Shown here in pieces: positions 7,153 through 9,466 of a stretch of DNA of 9,466 nt (the first letter of the stretch is position 1; the number at the start of each line of letters is the position of its first letter). Made by a program: the position numbers and the translations under genes. Under the pieces are notes generated by a model that was given only the letters and a program-made list of their open reading frames with translations, did not search any database and was not told the origin of the DNA. Source of the stretch: CAZDUS01 sp044344495 (lineage in GTDB: Bacteria > Verrucomicrobiota > Kiritimatiellia > CAIKKV01 > CAITUY01); assembly GCA_044344495.1 (NCBI GenBank), contig JBIJCW010000076.1, positions 1-9,466 of the forward strand, read 5' to 3'.

Positions 7153-8037
7153 TTAGACGGTTGCGTCGGGACGAGTACGGGAGTCCTCGGTGGCGACGGC
7201 GGTGAGGCACAGGTTCATGCGGTTCGCCTGGCGGATGAGTTCCTCCCGCTCCAGAAGAATCGTGCGGCCTGCTTCGACGGCGAGGACGGCGGCCTTTGTC
7301 TGGCGTAGTGTTTTCAGGGTGCGGGTGCCGATGACCGGGATATCGAATCGCATATCGTGATTGCGTTTGGCGACCTTGACGACGACGATGCCGGGGCCGC
7401 CGAGGCGGGCGGCGCGGCGGATGGCTTCGTCGGTGCCTTCGAACGCCTCGACAGCGAGGATGGTGCCCTCCTTGACAACCACCGTCTGTCCGATTTCGAT
7501 ACCGCTGGTTGTCTTGGCCACCTGGATGCCGAGTTGGATATCGGCGGTCTCGCCGGGGGTGGGTGGGCGACTGGCAATCAAGCCGGTGGGAGGCATGGCG
7601 CTTTCCATGAAAAGATAGGCGGGGAGCAGTTGCAGGCCGATTCCCTTCAACTCGTCGCAGAAGGCGCCGAAGATGGTGTGGGCATTGCGTTCGCGGAGGC
7701 GGCTGAGCATGGTGAGGGCGGCGCGGTCCAGGCGAAGGCTGAACAGGTGGGTGGGGGTGATCTGGCCTGCCATAACCGCGTGGCGGATACCGGTGGCCTT
7801 GAAGGCATCCAAAAGCGACTGCAACTGGCCGAGGTACACCCAGTGCACCTGGTCGACATAGCGTGAGATGGCCCGTTGGGTCTCGTGCCGGAAGGCGATG
7901 GCGACGATACGCTTGACGCCCTGCCGGCGCGCGGACTGGGCCAGGAGCAGGGGGTAATCGCCCTTGCCTGCCAGGATGGCGAGTTCACCGATGTCGGGTG
8001 CGGTTTCGAGGTCGCAGGGAGTGATGGGGGCTGGCAT
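7153..8037 (-). CDS. lpxI: UDP-2,3-diacylglucosamine pyrophosphatase LpxI (DUF1009)
   Basis: LpxI hydrolyses UDP-2,3-diacylglucosamine to lipid X and UMP, the step before LpxB. It replaces LpxH in bacteria such as Caulobacter. The 294 residues fit the family. The N-terminal domain begins ELAILAGKGDYPLLLA (18-33). The C-terminal domain contains VVVKEGTILAVEAFEGTDEAIRRA (186-209) and VAKRNHDMRFDIPVIG (222-237); the acidic residues of the DMRFD stretch are the likely metal-binding and catalytic ones. The ATG at 8037 lies only 2 bases after the pilT stop. The sequence before it is pyrimidine-rich, with no visible Shine-Dalgarno, so translation probably depends on ribosomes finishing pilT. There is no other ATG before the conserved N-terminal motif. 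With lpxB two genes downstream, the substrate chain in this operon is consistent. Confidence 0.94.
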   Translation of the reverse strand: MPAPITPCDLETAPDIGELAILAGKGDYPLLLAQSARRQGVKRIVAIAFRHETQRAISRYVDQVHWVYLGQLQSLLDAFKATGIRHAVMAGQITPTHLFSLRLDRAALTMLSRLRERNAHTIFGAFCDELKGIGLQLLPAYLFMESAMPPTGLIASRPPTPGETADIQLGIQVAKTTSGIEIGQTVVVKEGTILAVEAFEGTDEAIRRAARLGGPGIVVVKVAKRNHDMRFDIPVIGTRTLKTLRQTKAAVLAVEAGRTILLEREELIRQANRMNLCLTAVATEDSRTRPDATV

Positions 8038-8039
8038 GG

Positions 8040-9131
8040 TCAGATGGAGGAGAGGATGCGGCGGGATTCATCGAGGAAGATGCCCTGGAGGTTCATGCGC
8101 AGCGCCTGCGGATTGGAGGCATACATCATGCCCTCCTCCTGGGTGATCATGCCCGCCTTGATAAGTTTGTAGATGGACTGGTTAAACGTTTGCATGCCGT
8201 CATCCGTTCCGGTTTCGATAGCTGCGGGGAGGATATCGAGTTTGTTTTTTTCGAGCAGTTTACGGACGGTGGGTGTGTTGATGAGAATCTCAACGGCGGG
8301 GATGACGCCGCCCTGTGCCCCTTTCAGGAGGCGCTGGCAGACGACGGCCTGGAGGTTGGTGGCGATATTCAGGCGGATCTGGTCCCATTCGTTGGCCGGG
8401 AAGAATTCCAGGAGTCGGTGAACGGCCACCGCGGCGTTGCTGGAGTGGAGGGTGGTCAGGACCAGATGGCCGGTTTCGGCGGCGGCGAGAGCGGTGCGGA
8501 AGCTGACCTGGTCGCGCATTTCGCCGATGACGATCACATCGGGGTCCTGGCGCAGGATGTGTTTCAGGGCGGCCTGGAAACTCAGGGTGTCGAGGCCGAC
8601 TTCGCGTTGCGAGATGATGCACTCCTTGTCGGGGAAGAGGTATTCGATGGGATCCTCGATGGTGATGACGCGGAGGCGTTCTGTTTCATTCAAGTGGTTG
8701 AGCATGGCGGCCAGGGTGGTGGACTTGCCGCTGCCGGTGGCGCCGCTGACGATCACGATGCCGCGTTGGGCGGAGGTGATCTTGGTCATGGAATCGGGGA
8801 GATTGAGTTCGGTGAAGGTGGGGACCTTGGTTTTGACATGGCGGAAGGCGAGGGCGGGGAGGCCCTGGGTCTGGAAGGCATTGGCGCGGAAACGGCCGGC
8901 GCCTTCCACGGTGTAGGAGAAGTCAGCCTCATGCTGGGATGCATAACTTTCGATGAGGTGGGCGGGGATGACCGATTGGATGACGGCGTTGACGTCGGCT
9001 GGTGTGAGGATGGTTTCGCCGAGTTCCTCGAGGGCGCTATGCAGTCGCATGAAGGGTTTCTGTCCGGCTTTAAGATGGATATCCGAAGCACCCAGGGCGA
9101 CCGCTTTCTTCAAGATGGCATCCACGTCCAT
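8040..9131 (-). CDS. pilT: Type IV pilus twitching motility ATPase PilT
   Basis: PilT is the hexameric cytoplasmic ATPase that powers type IV pilus retraction, giving twitching motility and DNA uptake. The 363 residues match the family. The N-terminal PAS-like domain contains GASDIHLKAGQKP (14-26). The RecA-like domain has Walker A GATGSGKST (130-138), the Asp box TIEDPIEY (157-164), Walker B with Glu204 (DVIVIGEMRD) and the His box TGHLVLTTLHS (220-230). The C-terminal part has DGMQTFNQSIYKLI (311-324), typical of PilT. The start at 9131 has AGGAG with 6 bases of spacing; an in-frame TTG at 9170 would add 13 residues but is less likely. PilU is the closest alternative, but the tail fits PilT better. 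It is the first gene of the probable pilT-lpxI-Gfo/Idh-lpxB-DUF401 operon. No other pilus gene is visible here. Confidence 0.95.
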   Translation of the reverse strand: MDVDAILKKAVALGASDIHLKAGQKPFMRLHSALEELGETILTPADVNAVIQSVIPAHLIESYASQHEADFSYTVEGAGRFRANAFQTQGLPALAFRHVKTKVPTFTELNLPDSMTKITSAQRGIVIVSGATGSGKSTTLAAMLNHLNETERLRVITIEDPIEYLFPDKECIISQREVGLDTLSFQAALKHILRQDPDVIVIGEMRDQVSFRTALAAAETGHLVLTTLHSSNAAVAVHRLLEFFPANEWDQIRLNIATNLQAVVCQRLLKGAQGGVIPAVEILINTPTVRKLLEKNKLDILPAAIETGTDDGMQTFNQSIYKLIKAGMITQEEGMMYASNPQALRMNLQGIFLDESRRILSSI

Positions 9132-9137
9132 GACATT

Positions 9138-9142
9138 CTCCT
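9138..9142 (-). promoter_or_regulatory. Ribosome binding site of pilT
   Basis: AGGAG on the minus strand stands 6 bases before the ATG at 9131. It decides the pilT start against the upstream in-frame TTG at 9170, which is itself upstream of this site. Confidence 0.75.
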
Positions 9143-9178
9143 GCGATAAGAGGTTCGGGGCGACAAGCAAGCGGGGTC

Positions 9179-9207
9179 ATAGAACCAAAAATGCGTGTTT
9201 CCGGCAA
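9179..9207 (-). promoter_or_regulatory. Weak sigma-70-like promoter candidate for the pilT-lpx operon
   Basis: Reading the minus strand, TTGCCG (9207-9202) is followed after exactly 17 bases by TTCTAT (9184-9179). The match to the -35 and -10 consensus is only 4/6 and 3/6. An AT-rich stretch (CATTTTTGG) lies between them. It sits about 50 bases before the pilT start, in the only spacer upstream of the operon. Position supports it more than sequence does. Confidence 0.3.
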
Positions 9208-9219
9208 GAACGGGTTGGT

Positions 9220-9244
9220 GGTTCAACTTCCCGGTTCAACTTCC
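9220..9244. repeat. Short direct repeat at the edge of the hairpin array
   Basis: GGTTCAACTTCC occurs at 9220-9231 and again at 9233-9244, separated by one base (period 13). The second copy runs into a sequence (9237-9248) that differs at one base from the end of the 42-bp unit. It is probably a decayed edge of the array. Confidence 0.7.
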
Positions 9245-9248
9245 TTCA

Positions 9249-9447
9249 CCCGTGACGCGAGGTCACGGGGATCGAGGACAACTTGCTTCTCCCGTGACAC
9301 GAGGTCACGGGGATCGAGGACAACTTGCTTCACCCGTGACACGAGGTCACGGGGATCGAGGACAACTTGCTTCACCCGTGACACGAGGTCACGGGGATCG
9401 AGGACAACTTGCTTCACCCGTGACACGAGGTCACGGGGATTGAGGGC
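9249..9447. repeat. 42-bp tandem repeat, five units, each with a perfect hairpin
   Basis: Units begin at 9249, 9291, 9333, 9375 and 9417, exactly 42 bp apart. Each starts with a 21-bp inverted repeat: CCCGTGAC, a 5-base loop (ACGAG, or GCGAG in the first unit), then GTCACGGG. A 21-bp linker follows, GATCGAGGACAACTTGCTTC plus A or T. Units 2 to 4 are identical; unit 1 differs at two bases. Unit 5 keeps the full hairpin (9417-9437) but its linker diverges from 9441 and is lost after about 9447. Five perfect 8-bp stems are thus spaced at 42 bp. The array lies about 120 bp upstream of pilT. Whether it belongs to pilT or to a gene right of the window cannot be seen. Possible roles are stacked transcription barriers, an array of protein-binding sites or a structural element; none is shown by the sequence. 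Confidence 0.92.
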
Positions 9448-9466
9448 ATGGATCAGTACTCCCGGC

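Larger units (their letters stand above)
9132..9466. other. Non-coding region upstream of pilT
   Basis: This 335-bp stretch has no credible gene. From left to right it holds the pilT ribosome binding site, a weak promoter candidate, an imperfect 13-bp direct repeat, the 42-bp hairpin array, and a last 19 bases with nothing recognisable. Frames stay open through the array on both strands only because 42 is a multiple of three and the unit has no stop in those frames. Confidence 0.7.

Noticed and set aside
6197..7156. 319-residue plus-strand frame opposite the Gfo/Idh gene
   Set aside because: Same composition pattern as the frame opposite pilT, no known motif, and the minus strand carries a complete enzyme.
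7130..7210. Longer N-terminus for the Gfo/Idh enzyme
   Set aside because: The added 27 residues would overlap lpxI and precede the Rossmann motif by far more than usual.
8190..9149. 319-residue plus-strand frame opposite pilT
   Set aside because: It is very rich in Gly, Asp and Glu, has no recognisable domain, and mirrors a gene with complete PilT motifs. It is a by-product of GC-rich codon use.
9249..9269. CRP/FNR-type operator reading of the palindrome (GTGA...TCAC)
   Set aside because: The half-sites resemble GTGA/TCAC but the spacing is 7 bases, not 6, and the outer bases are C/G rather than T/A. No such regulator can be inferred from the window.
9223..9443. Open frames on both strands through the 42-bp array, encoding 14-residue repeats
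   Set aside because: A period of 42 is divisible by three, so any stop-free frame stays open. There is no ribosome binding site or non-repeat protein domain, and open frames occur on both strands.
9249..9447. CRISPR array
   Set aside because: The segments between palindromes are as identical as the palindromes themselves, so there are no distinct spacers, and no cas gene is present.

Overview
The window looks like chromosomal DNA from a GC-rich, diderm (Gram-negative type) bacterium. It carries two lipid A genes (lpxI and lpxB), a type IV pilus retraction ATPase and an alanine racemase. The use of lpxI instead of lpxH, a Gfo/Idh oxidoreductase placed between lpxI and lpxB, and a DUF401 membrane protein together suggest a PVC-type lineage (Verrucomicrobiota, Kiritimatiellota, Lentisphaerota) or a similar deep-branching phylum. 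That placement is an inference; the window has no rRNA or other phylogenetic marker. I saw no tRNA, rRNA, insertion sequence, phage gene or CRISPR array.

Layout: bases 1-89 may hold the end of an upstream plus-strand gene that I cannot identify. Bases 90-156 are a short spacer filled by a phased 7-bp repeat that carries the ribosome binding site of the next gene. A tight plus-strand cluster follows: alr (157-1278), a YycJ/WalJ-type metallo-beta-lactamase-fold protein (1269-2066) and a soluble two-PAS histidine kinase of the NarL/DegS type (2082-3743). It meets, with a 26-bp tail-to-tail overlap, a minus-strand cluster that reads from right to left: pilT (9131-8040), lpxI (8037-7153), Gfo/Idh dehydrogenase (7129-6176), lpxB (6179-5013) and a DUF401 membrane protein (5031-3718). 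These five genes are separated by 23 bp or less, or overlap, so they are probably one operon. Upstream of pilT, bases 9132-9466 are non-coding. They hold the pilT ribosome binding site, a weak promoter candidate, and a 42-bp tandem repeat of about five units. Each complete unit contains a perfect 8-bp-stem hairpin.

Function: the minus-strand operon covers two steps of lipid A synthesis. LpxI makes 2,3-diacylglucosamine-1-phosphate (lipid X) from UDP-2,3-diacylglucosamine, and LpxB condenses those two molecules into the disaccharide. A sugar-nucleotide-type dehydrogenase and a multi-pass membrane protein of unknown substrate share the transcript. The plus-strand cluster joins D-alanine supply for peptidoglycan with a nuclease-fold protein and an orphan sensor kinase. 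Most of the window is therefore envelope housekeeping. The parts most worth a second look are the hairpin-repeat array before pilT, the 7-bp repeat over the alr start, and the Gfo/Idh and DUF401 genes inside the lipid A operon. I found no clear undescribed multi-gene system. The plus strand is G-rich throughout, whichever strand carries the genes, so third-position base use differs sharply between the two clusters.
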